From Pleurotus ostreatus/Saccharomyces cerevisiae fusant (lineage: Eukaryota > Opisthokonta): a stretch of 47,090 nucleotides of DNA. The notes beneath the pieces are model-generated. The model saw only the letters and a program-made list of their open reading frames with translations, was not told where the DNA came from and ran no database searches. Below, one piece after another: positions 19,879-31,664 of this stretch. Every line of letters begins with the position of its first letter. The first letter of the stretch is position 1. The stretch spans positions 1 to 47,090 of the forward strand of contig JAMQCK010000161.1 in NCBI GenBank assembly GCA_024196135.1. Direction: 5' to 3'. A program made the position numbers and the translations under genes.

Positions 19879-22800
19879 ATGAGGCGACCACGAATCTCTC
19901 AGACCCAGCGCGCTCAAGCGGCGGCGAGCCTTGCGGCAACGTCCGACCCACCCCCTCCAAGCTCCTCACCACCTATTGCTGGACCGAGCTCGCCATCGCC
20001 ATTACGATCGCAGTCCCGCTTAGCTGCGACAACCCAACACCAACTCCCCGCGACCCCTGTGAAAGTACCAACCGCTCGCGGCGCCCTACGCGCTGGAGGC
20101 GGAACCGGCTTCACCCCGAAAACCGTTAAAGTCTATGAAGCGCGCCAGAAGCGGCGCGCCAGTCCTGTTCGTGCATTTGCTGGGATGGGCCAGGGCATTC
20201 AAGAGCAGCGAGCCGCACGCAGGCTTCCTCAGCAGCTCGGCTTTGTCCTGGGAATTCCACCTGAGGAGGAGTCGGATACCTCAGAGGCATCAGGGTCCAG
20301 CGGCCCAGAGATGGATGGGAAGGATGCACCCGCGCAAGAGGATCTGCAGGATGAGGCTCCCCAGCAGGATCAAGCGAAGGATCTTCGCCGGCAAGCCTAC
20401 CGTCGCAAACGACTCGAAACAACAACGCGCTGGCAGAACGAAGTCTTACCGAAGCTGCGTGCGCCCTACATGCGCCTCATGGAGGAGACGTTCAACCTGC
20501 GTGAACCTCCTCGGCGGAGTCTTCCTGAGCGGGGGGACTGTACATGCCACGGCGATCGTGCTTGCCAGCTGTCCGTGCTGGTCTTACGCATGGGTAGTGA
20601 GTGCAACGTCCGCATTGATTCGATATGCGCGAAATCTAACAACAATCTTAGGCGTCGAGCGCATATCGATGAGCGTGTGTCGATGCAGAATGGCCGCCAC
20701 ACAACTCGTAGAAGTTGGACTCTTTCCCTGCGCCCCATACAGGCCGAGCCTCGCCATCGACATCAACGTTCTCGACTTCGCCCGCCTCCTCTTTCTCAAC
20801 ATATCTCCCAATGTAACTGCATGGTGCAAGGCAACCGAGGCTTTCTTGATTTCAAGAGCTCATAAACTACAGTACTCGGTAAGCTTACTCCTGCCCCCTT
20901 CGCCGTTGCCTTCACTGACCGGCGCTCAACGCAGGACAACCTCCGCAAGCGGTTCGGATACGCCTTACTATGGTACTCGCACCTTCGCACCCTCGTCGAC
21001 GCGCACGTTGAGCGCGTGCTCGCCTCCACCCGCGAAACAATGGGCTTTACGCCGCCGTCGTCAACACCGCTCGCCACTGCACCCGCCCCAAGCAACGACG
21101 ACCTGCCTTCTTCCCCGACGCCTAGGGCCCCCTGCCATCAACGCGACTCGCCGGACATAGCGGCGGGCGAACATCGCCATGGCTCGCCGGACCCTGCGTC
21201 GGATGACGACGGCGACCTCGACTCCATCGACGACGCAGGCGAGCGGCTGCGTGCTCCGTCGGCATATCTTCGCGGCCGTTGCCCCGCATGTTTCGGGAGC
21301 AACAGGCGGCTCAGCGCCGTTCAACCTGGCGCGCCCGACTCGGTGATATGCATCGACGCCTGTTTTTCGCAAAAACATAACTTGCAGTCGCGCGAGCCGG
21401 CCTTCCATCATCCCGACGGTATCATGCTGGACGAGGCACGCATCTCCGCTGCACAAGCGCGCGTCGATGCCGCACGTCGGCCGCGTCGGCCGCCAAAGAA
21501 GCGGCGGCGCCACCCTCAGACTGGCGGCGCCGACGAGCCCATCGCAGGAATACGAGTACCCCCAGAGGCGCTTCGCAACTGCGAGGACAGCTTTACAGCT
21601 GCCCAAGAATCCATCTCCAAAGCGAGCACCGGCCACCACGACGTCACCGCCGCCATGGCGCTTCTCTGCAGGCACGACATCCCATTGTTCTGGGCAAATA
21701 TGACAACGGCTGGCGAGAAGCAATATTACGCCGTCGCCCTGGTGGACGCTTTCATGGAGAACCTTCCGGATGACTGGCGGGTGGGTCTGCTGTACGACAT
21801 CGCTTGCCAGCTGCACAGCAGTGCAGCTAAGCACGGCTTCTTCAGCCGATATCTCGACCGCCTGCAGTTCGCTGTCTCCGTGTTCCACGCGTTCGGGCAC
21901 GATTGGCCCTGTCAGCTCATCTATCACCCGCGCAAGTGCATTGGTTTCGGCCTCAGTGATGGCGAAGGTTGTGAGCGCTTTTGGTACTCGATCAGCAAGC
22001 TCATTCCGTATTTGAGGGTCGCTGGGGTATGTACGCGTACAAACTCTGCAGTCTAGTCGCTCAATTCTTGCAGTACCACCTTCGGATGTACACTCTCAAC
22101 ACCCAGTTTGCCTTCGCCACAAAAGAGTCGATTGCCAATCTCGCGACCTGGTTGAAGCGGAAGACGGCGAACGCGGCGGCGAAGCGAAAGGAGGCTGATC
22201 TGATGATCGAGGAGGCGGGGGAGGTGGCGCGGGATGAAGCGTTTATCCGTGAACAATGGGAAGCGCAGGTACGCGAGCAGACTAAGCCCTCTCAAAGTGA
22301 GTACACAAACAACTGCTGCGCGCCTTACTGATCGTCCCAGAGCAGAACAGAGGCCTCGGGGAGAAGGAGGTCCAGGTTGCCCTCGAGCTTCACGGCGAAC
22401 TTCAGAAGGCAGAGGAGCATCTCAAAAGCCTCCGCGCCGCCGCCCGTGACGACAATCGCGACCTCGAACAAGAGGCGGAGCTTCGCAGCGCCGAGGCGAA
22501 GCAACTAGCTGCCCAGGCGAGGTACGACCGCAAGGTGGCGGAGCTGGGCGTCAAGGGGCGTACGAAGTTGAACCAGCTCACGAAGAGCAAGATCCTCACG
22601 CGTCGCGCGAACGGGTTGGTTCTTCTGCGGAAAGCACAAGCCGGGATTATGAAGCGCAAGATGGAAGTTGAGCGCGCCGTGGGCTCGCACCGCAACAAGC
22701 ATGGAGGTGCGCCCATTTTTCTGTTTCGGGGCCTACGCACTGAACACTGGCAGAGAAAAAATTGCGAAAGCATATCACCACCGCCGCCGAACGTCGCGAA

Positions 22801-23662
22801 GGCACCGTCAAGTCCATCGTCAGCAAATACAATAAGGCCTGTCGGGACTTAGCCGCCATGATCAAACGCGAGATCACCCGGAAGGGCCGCTGCGCGATCC
22901 GCCCCCTAAACGAGCTCCCTACATCTGGCATATGGGATCTCGGCATCGACAACGCGTGCTGGGACGACCTCCGATTCGACGGCGACGCCACGGATAGGGC
23001 CCCGCCCTGGATGTCCGACCACAACACCAGGCAGGGCATACGCGGGCGCCTGCTTTTGGACCGGTGCGCGGAAGAGGATGCGCGATTAGCACACGAGCGG
23101 GCTAATGTGGTTGATTGGCTGGAAGGGGAGTGGCTGGCAGTGGCAGCTGCGAAACGCGCGGCATTGCGCGTCCCAGGTGAGCAGCGCGCGGCCTTCGCAT
23201 ATCATAATCTTATTTCAGCTAGATGCACCCGCCCTGATCCATCAACTACGGGATCGCGAACGCGCCCTGCTTCGCATGGCGGCGAGCTGGGACCGGCTGG
23301 GACTGCCCGTTCGTGGGCCGTCCCAGCAGCAGGTTGCGGCTGCGCTTGAAGAATGGGCAAACGCGTCGTGCGACGTAGCACGGGCGCTTGGGGCAGGGGA
23401 GGAAGAAGCGGAGGAGGGGGAGGAGGAGGAGGGCCCCGGCATAGGTGGGGAAGTCGATGATGACGTGTATGAAGACCAGGAATTGGTCGAGAGAGTTGAG
23501 GAAATGGCGGCGGCACAGGATGTTCTTGGGGAGGTGGAGGAATGGGGCGCACCGCAGGCTCAGGAAATGGCCCGGCCCTGCGAGGAGGACGTTGTAGAGA
23601 GTGACATATGCTGGAGGGGGTTGGACGACTCTAGCTTAGATGGCTCGGACGGTGGCTGGTAG
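19879..23662 (+). CDS. KDZ transposase (CxC1-type cysteine cluster)
   Basis: Transposase of the KDZ superfamily, which mobilises DNA elements using an RNase H-fold nuclease. Seven exons: 19879-20596, 20652-20878, 20935-22026, 22074-22296, 22341-22706, 22754-23176 and 23223-23662, 1162 aa. The Cys-rich CxC1-type region spans about residues 215-280 (CTCHG, VCRC, GLFPCAPYRPSLAIDI). Catalytic segments are VICIDACFSQKHN (Asp456), YDIACQ (Asp603) and DGEGCERFW (Glu659/Glu662), with FHAFGHDWPCQLIYHPRKC between the last two. A charged, coiled-coil-rich C-terminal part and an acidic tail follow. ATG 19879 is the first after an in-frame stop at 19864. The first donor could instead be 20594, dropping one residue. 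The last acceptor is 23221-23222; the AG four bases earlier is out of phase. Confidence 0.93.
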
Positions 23663-23806
23663 ATGTACGGCGGTCGCCCTGAATATCAACCGCACGTGGG
23701 GTGAACGATCACGTTCCTACCGCGTGCGCGCGGCTGGGGAGGTAAGGCGGCGTTGCCGTAAAAGAGCTTGCGCCCTGATAAAATTTCAGCTTGCAACCGA
23801 ACCACC

Positions 23807-25575
23807 ATGAAGGGACTCAAGAACCTCCTCAACGGTGCGTCTTTCAAGCCCCCGGCCTGCATTGCGAGAGCCAGTCGCCCCCGTCAGTCAACGCATGGCA
23901 GATAGGGATCACGCCGTGCGATCGTATGCCTTACCGGGGTTAATGTCATCCAGGGGCTGAGCTGCACTGACATTTCCTGCAGCCCGGACCACCCGAAGCG
24001 GCGCGGTCTTCAACAACTACGTGCCAATTCCGGTGGATGTTGATCTGGAGGAACTGTTCGAGCGCGCAGAGGCCGCGCGCGCGGAGGCTTTGGGTGAAGC
24101 CTATGAGTCCGACATGGAGTCCAACATCAGCTCGGCCGAGCCTTCGGACTCAGAGTCCGACCTTTCGTCCCTACCGGAATCCCGCGGCAGCTCCCCGCTA
24201 CCGGACCTCACTGAGTCTGAGGGCGACGGCGGCCATGATAGCGGTGGCGCGGGGGAGGATTCCCTGCCTGCATCGGCTGAACAGGGCAGAGGAGGGAACT
24301 CGAAGGCACGGAAAAGCGCGCGCCAGCGCAAGCGGAGGCGCGCGGAGGCTGGGAATATGGACCCCTCATCGAAGCGCCTTCGCGCCGATAAGATATTGGG
24401 GGCGGCAGAGGAGCATGTACAATACAACTTCAAGAAAGCCCCCGTTACCAAGACGGGCTTCACATGCCTCAGGGATGCCGGCGAGGTGGGCATCGCCGCC
24501 CTCAAGGGCCATAAGGGGTTTGGCTATGTTGACTGGGATGGAAGGTAAGTGCTTCAACCCCCTCCGCGGCGCAAATGCTGAAGGCCGCCTAGTCAACCAA
24601 CCGCCTTCGTCGCAGGGAAGGAAGAGGTGGTGATCGCCGCCCTTCTCGGAGCCCCCAAGGGAAAACGCTGGGCGCGCGATCACGAACGGCTGGCGGATGA
24701 GCTTGAGGAATCGCGCGGACGCATGACATTCGCTGCGGATGAGCGCGTACACCGTCGCGGCTGCTTCAGCGTCAAAGCCCATGGGTCCTCGATGGGAGGG
24801 GGGCAAACGGTGCGCAGCGCGCTTTGCATGCGAATCTATCCGCTGACTTAGTAGCAGGAGCCCCGCCCGCTCAAGCACTCCGACAAGAACCGGAGGGAGC
24901 TGGACCGCCTGACGCAGCTCAAGCCTATGCAGCGCATCGCGCACTTCGCGTCCGGTGCGCCCCCTCCCCTTCCTGTGATCGCATACGAGGAAACTTACCG
25001 CGTGCGCAGCTGGCTTCGGCGGCTGGGAGCCCAAGATTCACTCCCACTACGCGAACCTACAGCAGAAGCTTCTGGGGTGGAAGCCTCGCCTCCGCCGCCG
25101 CCTGCACTTCAAGAAGAGTGTATGGATGTGCGTCACCATTAACTTTGGCCCGCGCACCCTTTGCTACCCCCACCGCGACTTCGGCAACCTCGCCTACGGC
25201 TTCTGCGCCATCACCGCCTTGGGCCGCTTCAACCCAGACCTAGGTGGACACATAGTCCTTCGCGAACTCAACGTCGTAATCAGGTTTCCCCCGGGCTCAA
25301 CCATCCTCATCCCCTCCGCGCTAATCACCCATTACAACATCGACATCCTCCAGGGCGAAACGCGATACTCCGTCACCCAATATACAGCCGGCGGCCTATT
25401 TCGATTCGTCGACCACGACTTCAAGCTCAACGAGCAGTACTATGCGGGGATGAGTGCGCCGGAGCGCAGGGATGCCGCGGCTGCAGATGCGCGGCGCTGG
25501 AAGGAGGGTGTAGCAATGTTTTCGCGCCTTCCGGAGCTCAAGAAGAAGGCGGAGGAGGCAAAAGCAGAGGCTTAG
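23807..25575 (+). CDS. TET/JBP family 2-oxoglutarate/Fe(II) dioxygenase
   Basis: Predicted to oxidise 5-methylcytosine or a related modified base in DNA. Exons 23807-23834, 23983-24544, 24593-24809, 24858-24954 and 25010-25575 give 489 aa. Residues 10-150 are disordered and acidic, with a basic nuclear-signal-like cluster. The dioxygenase core holds GGGQT, then NFGPRTLCYPHRDFGN (His356, Asp358), the strand FPPGSTILIPSALITHYN (His409) and GETRYSVTQYTAGGLFRF (Arg420, for 2-oxoglutarate). The HxD...H...R set is complete. The second intron must use the acceptor at 24591-24592; the later CAG at 24613-24615 is out of phase. The gene starts 145 bp after the transposase stop, in the same direction. 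It is probably cargo of the transposon. Substrate and product are inferred from family. Confidence 0.9.
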
Positions 25576-25772
25576 GCACAGGGCGTAGATATATTGTCGA
25601 AGAATTTGGACTTGTGCAAATCCGGCGTGAGGAGGGAGCTGCACGCCGCTACAAAGGTTGCCTAATGGGGTTTTCCATGTGGTGCGCCTCCAAATCGTGG
25701 GACCTCGGCGAACTCCGCTAACCGAAAGCGCAGGCCCTTACGCCCCCGCGGCCACGGCTAAGTGCGCCCACC

Positions 25773-26957
25773 ATGAACATGGTCACCGTGCCGCCGCCGC
25801 GGTCGAACCTCAAGCCCTGCACGTACCGCCACGCCGACCTCGAACGCCGCATCCGCGACGAGATAGGGCGCACGTCCTACATCAATGTGGGCCTTCTCCT
25901 ACACTCGCTCTGGGATGGCGGTTATATGAGGGACTCGACCTGTGCGTCAACGCGGCCGCCCATTTTTTGGATATACTAACAACGTGTAGGCACGACAACC
26001 GAGTTCTTTGAGAGAGTCCAGCGCGATGTGAAGTACCTGGCCTCCACCACCCGCGAGGGTCAGTGGGAGGCCCCCGCGGGCGCTTTCTTCGTTCACTGGA
26101 AGTTCGGCCGAGCGTACCGCACGCTGTGGCAAGAGCACAAGACGAAGAACGCGCTCACCGGCCCTGCGACGGATGTTTGGGCGAGGGAAGAGGCCAGCGG
26201 GCAGTCGGGCATACAGGATGAAGGCCTGACGGCGGTATTCTTCCACGTCTGCGCCGACCTCGCCAAGGTATGTTGTGGACGCCCGCGTTTGTTCCCCATC
26301 TGACTTCATAAAGCCTCAGATCCTTACGCTGCAGGCGAAGACTTACCTCGATATCTTCATCCCCGGCAACATCATGCGCCGCCTCGTCGCCAAGGCCGTC
26401 GACCCCAATGTGATCGCCATCTATGCGCGCCTGCCCAACGGCGCCCTCCTTCACATTAGCTGGTACGAAGCGCTCCCGGTGCCGCAGCCGCCGTTCAAGA
26501 GGGAGATCCACCTCGAACTTCACGCCAAGGTCTGGCACCCGCCGACAATCACCTTGACGCATCGCGCGCTGGGCAAAACGGCCATCTGCTTCTTCTATAA
26601 CAAGGTACGCCCTTCATCTCATTGATTTTACGGCCATAGAACTCAGCGTCGGCGCAGTTGAGTGACGAGCCTCTAGGCTTTTACTTTCCCATTCTCGAGG
26701 GTGGCTGGATTGAGCTCGGGCCTTCCCGGAGGTTCCTCAAGGCGCACGGGGTGCGGTGGAACAAAAACACCATCATCATGCGCAGTTCTACCGTCAATCC
26801 AGCCAGTATGCTGGAGGCGACGTGGAACGATCCCATCCCCGTGCCGGAAGAAAACGTGTACTGCGTTGTCTTCCGGCTTTACTGTTCGAAATGCCTCCTG
26901 ATGGAGCCGTTCCGCGCGCTGCACACGAACCGCCACTTCTGTACAGAACGTCGATAG
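25773..26957 (+). CDS. KDZ element gene D, uncharacterised 343-aa protein
   Basis: Four exons (25773-25941, 25990-26267, 26320-26604, 26658-26957) join in phase with introns of 48, 52 and 53 bp. The product is compact and rich in Trp, Phe and Tyr, with a CSKC pair near the end, and has no long disordered part. No known domain is recognised. It lies 197 bp after the TET/JBP stop, in the same direction. Its position between two element genes supports a joint role, but nothing in the sequence says which. The last exon could be longer if an intron near 26950 was missed. Confidence 0.65.
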
Positions 26958-27272
26958 ATTTGTCTTCGGTTTCCATCATACAATTGCCAAACGCGGCAGT
27001 ATTACCGCGCCGGAAAAGTCGCACGAGATAGCCGCTTCCAGATTTCCCCATTTGTAAATAACACAGGATCCCCTTCCTGCCCAAACAATCCACCCCAAGG
27101 CGCCCTCAGCTCGAGATCACATACGACTTTCAGGGGTCATCTTATACGTGCTGCGGTGAGCCGGTTCATCTCCTCCCAATGGACCGGGAGCTTACGGAAG
27201 CGCAGAACTTAGGTCTTCCTTTCTCCTACCACCACTCGCCCCAGAACTTTCACCTAGAACTTCGCCTCCACC
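26958..27272. other. Short non-coding gap between genes D and E
   Basis: About 315 bp without a supported exon. It ends with CCAGAACTTTCACC and TAGAACTTCGCC just before the gene E start, half-sites resembling the palindromes of the left-end array. Confidence 0.4.
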
Positions 27273-30200
27273 ATGGTCGGCAAGCGTCACAGCAAGCAGC
27301 CCTCGAACAAGGCTCCCAGCGCCCCTCGCACCACCCGAGCGCGCGCCGCTCGTTCGCCGGCGCACGCAGGCTCCGACGAGGGCGAAGGGGCCAACGACTC
27401 AACCCCAGGGCAGGAGCCCATGGACGTCGACATGGACCCAACCCCTCCCGCCCCTCCTCCGCGTCGTAGCACGCGACTCGGCGGCGCCGACGCTGCTGAC
27501 AGGCTTGACGACGGCGACGCGGAACCTGCGGATGAGCAGGAGCAGCCGCGACGCTCCGGCAGGGTAAGCGCATACGTCTCCTCAACCGGCAACGCACGCT
27601 CACGCTCCACCAGCTCAATGGACGGCGCCCGGAGGTTTTTACAACCAAAGCAAGTTCGAAGAAGGTGGAGACGCGCGCCGCCACGAAGGCCCCCACGGGT
27701 CGGCAGAACAATAGGAAGGCGGCCTCTCGGAAGGCCTCGGTGAGTGTTTTTTGCCCTTGAATCGCTTATTTGCATGGCAGGCGTTAATCTACTTACTTAG
27801 GAACCAACGGAGGATCAAGACATGCATGTTGACGAGGTCGGCACCGCGGGGGAACCCGGGCGCATTGCAGACGCGACTCAGGAGCAGGTAAGCCCTCCCT
27901 CACCGGCGCATCCGCGTTTTTGCTTACCTTACTCGCAGGGTGATCGCGCGGGCGACCGTCGTCCCAAATCCCCCTCCTATGCCGACGTTGCCCGCGGCAC
28001 TCGCCCCTCCTCTCCATCGCCTGGTCAAGGGTCCCCATCTGTTAGAGGGCCTTTGGCCCGACGCTCGGCATATGTTAGCCGGGCGTCGGCTGCATCGCGC
28101 ACAGGTGCTCAAGCTATGGAGAGCGCGGATGCGCCGGCATCCGCGTCAGCGCCGCAAGCCTTCCCTCGCCGAGCTCACGAGTCGGCGACGCCCCAACACC
28201 CACCCTCCAGCCCGCCCGGGTCGACGTCCGACTCCAGCCCGCCCGGGTCGACGTCCGAAGAGTCCCAATCGGAATTCGAGCCGCCCAACGCATCAGGCCC
28301 GGAGCAAGACGAAGAAGACCAGGACGACGGGTACGTTACTCCCACGCCGGCACCGAAGCTCAAGAAGCGCTACCGCCCCGCTGTCGAGTCGCCCTCAACG
28401 CCACGCCCGGCGGCGAAGAGACCTCGCCCCGCCATCGCCCCCTTACCGCCCTTCGCAAGCCAGGAGCGCGACGACAGGATGGAGGTCGACGGCGAGCAGG
28501 CGGACTCCAATGGCAAGGAGAACGGAGGAAAGGGGGGAAAGGGGCGAGCAGGAGGGAAGGGGAAGGCGAAGGGGAAGGTGGGGAAGGAGGGGAAGGGGAA
28601 GGGGAAGGAGAAGGAGAAGGAGAAGGGGAAGGAGAAAGAGGGGGAGGAGGAGGCGGGGAAGGGGAAGGGGAAGGAGAAGGAGGGGGAGGAGGAGGCGGGG
28701 AAGGGGAAGGGGAGGGCGAGGGCGAGGGGGGATGGAAGTGGGGGCGGGGACGGGCTTGCAGGCTCGCAGGCGTCCGGCAGCAGCCGCCCACCGCCCATAC
28801 GCCCGCCGCCCGCGCAGCATGTTCCCTCCCACTCTGGGGCTGGGCGGAAGCGTGCGCGACCTGACGAGATCGATGGCGATGCAGCACACCCTTCGCGCCG
28901 CGCTCGGAAGGACTCGAAGGGAAAGGGCAAGGCGGCCGCTCCTGATGGCGATGGAGATGGCGGCAATGGCAAGAAGGCCCCCCCTAAGCCTAAGCCGGGG
29001 GTTGACAAGGGCAAGGGAAAGGCACCGCCGCCCGACGACGAGGACGACGGCGAGGACGACGGCCAGGATGCGCACCCTAAGCGAGACAAGGGGAAGGGGA
29101 AGGCACCGCCTGAGGATGCGGACGAGCCAGTACCGGAGATGCCGCTCGATATGCCCGGCCTTTTTGCGCCTGGCGACTACCTTGACGACGACGCCCCGCT
29201 TCCTGACTTGGACGACCTCATCTCGTTTGAGGACACCGACCCGACCGCCCCTGGGCCTTCAAACCATCGCAATGCGGCCGGCCCATCAACGGCACGCGAG
29301 TCGCGGCGCGAACGCGTGCGACGCGCAAGGGAGGAGAACGCGGCGAACATCCTTTGCGAAGAACCCGGCTCAGCCCATGCGTACTCAGCCGGTCGCCTCC
29401 CCGATGATGCCCGGAGGAGGGCTGAGGAGCTTGGCATCGAGTACACGCTCGGCCTTCTCTCCATCGCGCAGGAAACGAACAAGCCCCCCGAGCTGGTGTT
29501 CCGTATCGCAGGCTGGATGCACTCCGACAGTGCTCATGCGCGCCGCTGGCAGCGCGCCAACGTATTCCGACGGTACTGGGCTGCTACAAACCCCCCCGAT
29601 CCATCTGGTACGCGAAGCTTTCCCTATGCTTGGCCGCGCTTGTTGCTGACAGACCTCCCTTACAGTGTCGGCCGATGAACGAAGGGCACAAATGGAAGCT
29701 GCCTACCGCCAGAAGGTCGCAGAACTCGGAAGCAACCCTTCTCACGAGGACGCCATGCGTCACTTCAAGAAGGAGTACGACTTCTGCGTGCAGCTTGATG
29801 AGCACATCATCCAGAACGCCACGTCCAGGCAGCGGCAGCGGCAGCTCGACAGCCTTGCCCAACAGTTCTCGAGGCTCGCCTTGGCTGCGAACCTCAACAA
29901 CGGCGTCGCTGTTGTAGGCTACATCGTCGACCTCCACGCGAAGGCTAACTCGGCGATGTTTGGCGGCGGAGCTGTCTACCAAGAGCTACTGCGTCGCTAT
30001 TCGGGAAACTTTTCTGAGGGTCTCAATCAGATGTCAACCCTTCTTCGGTGTGTACCTACTTCGCCCCGCCCCTATCTGTGGTTCTAACAGCCTGCAGTGC
30101 ATGCGACCTGAGGCTTCGTGGTCTGCGAGAGGACGGGGAGGTTGATGCAGGCCCTCCCTCAGAGCACGAGCTTGGCTGGTTCCCCGAACGCAACTGGGAT

Positions 30201-31160
30201 CTCGACCCCGACCAGAACAGGAGCGATGAGTATCTCCGCATACTGTATGAGCTCTTGCGATGGGATCTGGGTAAGCCGTCCTCATCCGCGCTCATTTGCT
30301 TATCATGCTGACCTCTCGCTACTCTAGGCGCGATTTACCACATGGCCAACCAGCGCCTGTCCTCCCGGCATACCGCTGTTGAGCCCCGCCAATTCCCTCG
30401 AACCTCGTGGCCCGACATCGCGTATCGTTTAGGCATCTGCCTCGTCAACTGGCCGGAAGTGCTTCGGAACAACATGCCGATGGAGGGTATGAAGCGGAAG
30501 CCCACTGGCCGTACGTGGAGCAACGTCGTCGCCGCGATGGTCAACTATCGCAGGCGCGCCGAGGCGGAGAGTAACCGGCGTGGACTGACAAACGAGGCGG
30601 CGCTCGGCTGGCTCCTAGGGTCTGGCGTACCGGCGCTCGTCCCTCTTCCGCGCGAGTATGCAGTTTTGCCGCACTTCATGCTGGAGAACAACCCCATCGT
30701 CCAGTCTCCTCGGCCCCCAACCTCCGCGCGCGTGGCGAATCCTCGCCCTACGACTTTCATCCGATGGGGTCAGTCCCTCCGCTACCAGCAGGACCGCAAC
30801 AACGGCGAGGACTCGCGCATCAAGTGGCAGGCGTATTGGAAGGGCGAGCGCGACGACGGCTTGGTGCACGAGGATGAATCTGACGGAGGTGACCACGCCG
30901 ATTCCGCCCCCCATGTCACGCCGAACGACATCAACCGCCCTGGCCCAAACTCGCAGATCCGCCTCTGGGCTCCCTGGGATGCGTTCGAAGCATCTCTTGG
31001 TGGGCTGCGTCGCAATGCCGGGTTGTTTGACGAGGACGAGGAGCGCGATCCCGAGGAGCAGGACGGGCAGGCTGACGAGGATGAGGGTGCTTCGCGTGCG
31101 GACGCCCTTGAGCGGTTGAAGGCGAGGCGCGCGTCCAAGCGCAAGGACGGACGCAAGTAG
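27273..31160 (+). CDS. KDZ element gene E, uncharacterised 1186-aa protein
   Basis: Seven exons: 27273-27563, 27614-27739, 27801-27887, 27939-29607, 29666-30047, 30098-30270 and 30328-31160, all in phase. The first 600 residues are disordered, with basic clusters, a Pro/Ser repeat (SSPPGSTSD twice) and a long Lys/Gly/Glu tract (about residues 370-440) from a polypurine DNA stretch. The C-terminal 500 residues look globular, with helical segments (for example ELGIEYTLGLLSIAQETNKPPELVFRIAGWMH) and an acidic and then basic tail. No catalytic motif is recognised. The composition suits a nuclear, nucleic-acid- or histone-binding protein, but this is only inference. It is the last gene before the right end of the element. 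Confidence 0.75.
28580..28710. repeat. Polypurine tract coding a Lys/Gly/Glu repeat
   Basis: A pure purine run of 74 nt (28580-28653) is followed by another of 41 nt (28655-28695). It includes two copies of an approximately 42-bp unit coding EKEGEEEAGKGKGK. Tracts like this can form triplex DNA and stall replication. Confidence 0.8.
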
Positions 31161-31632
31161 GTGGACTTCGCGTTGCCGCCGTGGCCTTTTTTTTGTACAT
31201 CCATTCTTGATTTCCATAGTCGCGTGCATCTGTTTTGTATTGTATTATAGCTGGAATTCCCTCGCACATCACGATTCTCTCATTTCTTGCCATCCATATG
31301 GCCTGATTGTCTGGTAAGTTGATGTGCACTGCACTGTACTGAGCATGGGCAGTAAGAATCCCTTCGTAAGACACTATGAGGGTTGGTGATACGAGCCAGC
31401 TAGCTTGACTTCCCATAGTTCTAGGCTTAGAACATGCTGAAGACCTTCCGGATTATCAGAACTCTCTACAACATAAGTGAATAGAAGTATCTGTTTCACA
31501 AGTTCCGCCTTAGACCTGTCTACCAGATCTAACTAGGCAGCCAAGGACACAGAACCTTCTGGTAGATATACCTAAGCTCTAAGAACAAGCTGCGGTAGCC
31601 CTAGGAAATACTCGAATAAATACAGCTAAGTC
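31161..31632. other. Right subterminal non-coding region of KDZ element
   Basis: About 470 bp without a gene. It contains several loosely spaced AGAA-type palindromes (for example 31458, 31483 and AGAACCTTCT at 31551), resembling the left-end array but fewer and less regular. Confidence 0.5.
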
Positions 31633-31654
31633 GACAAAACCTAGGTGCCTAAGG
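31633..31654 (-). repeat. Right terminal inverted repeat of KDZ element
   Basis: Plus-strand GACAAAACCTAG then GTGCCTAAGG; its reverse complement matches the left end (12-bp identical core, similar outer 10 bp). Confidence 0.85.
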
Positions 31655-31664
31655 AGTACTTCCC
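31655..31664. repeat. 10-bp target duplication of KDZ element, right copy
   Basis: AGTACTTCCC, identical to 12274-12283. Confidence 0.85.

Larger units (their letters stand above)
12284..31654 (+). mobile_element. 19.4-kb KDZ DNA transposon with TET/JBP cargo
   Basis: A cut-and-paste type element of 19,371 bp bounded by imperfect inverted repeats of about 22 bp and by a 10-bp direct duplication. It encodes a KDZ (Kyakuja-Dileera-Zisupton) transposase, a TET/JBP dioxygenase and three further spliced genes. Four genes run on the plus strand and one runs divergently. The left 1.9 kb and right 0.5 kb are non-coding and hold repeats that are candidate transposase-binding sites. All five gene models splice in phase without internal stops, so the copy looks young and potentially active. 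It lies inside ORF3 of the chromovirus. KDZ elements and expanded TET/JBP genes are known to be associated in basidiomycetes; this gene set around them is not one I recognise. Confidence 0.9.

Noticed and set aside
24593..24620. Acceptor CAG at 24613-24615 for TET/JBP intron 2
   Set aside because: It gives a 1-nt phase error. The upstream TAG at 24590-24592 gives an in-frame join that matches the family's WDG...GKEEVVIAALL pattern.
27940..29649. 569-codon open frame overlapping gene E, and long antisense frames at 28360-29089
   Set aside because: They run over a GC-rich, purine-rich repeat tract that opens all frames. Their composition is Arg/Pro-rich or Pro/Ser-rich, and only the gene E frame links by in-phase introns to conserved-looking exons.
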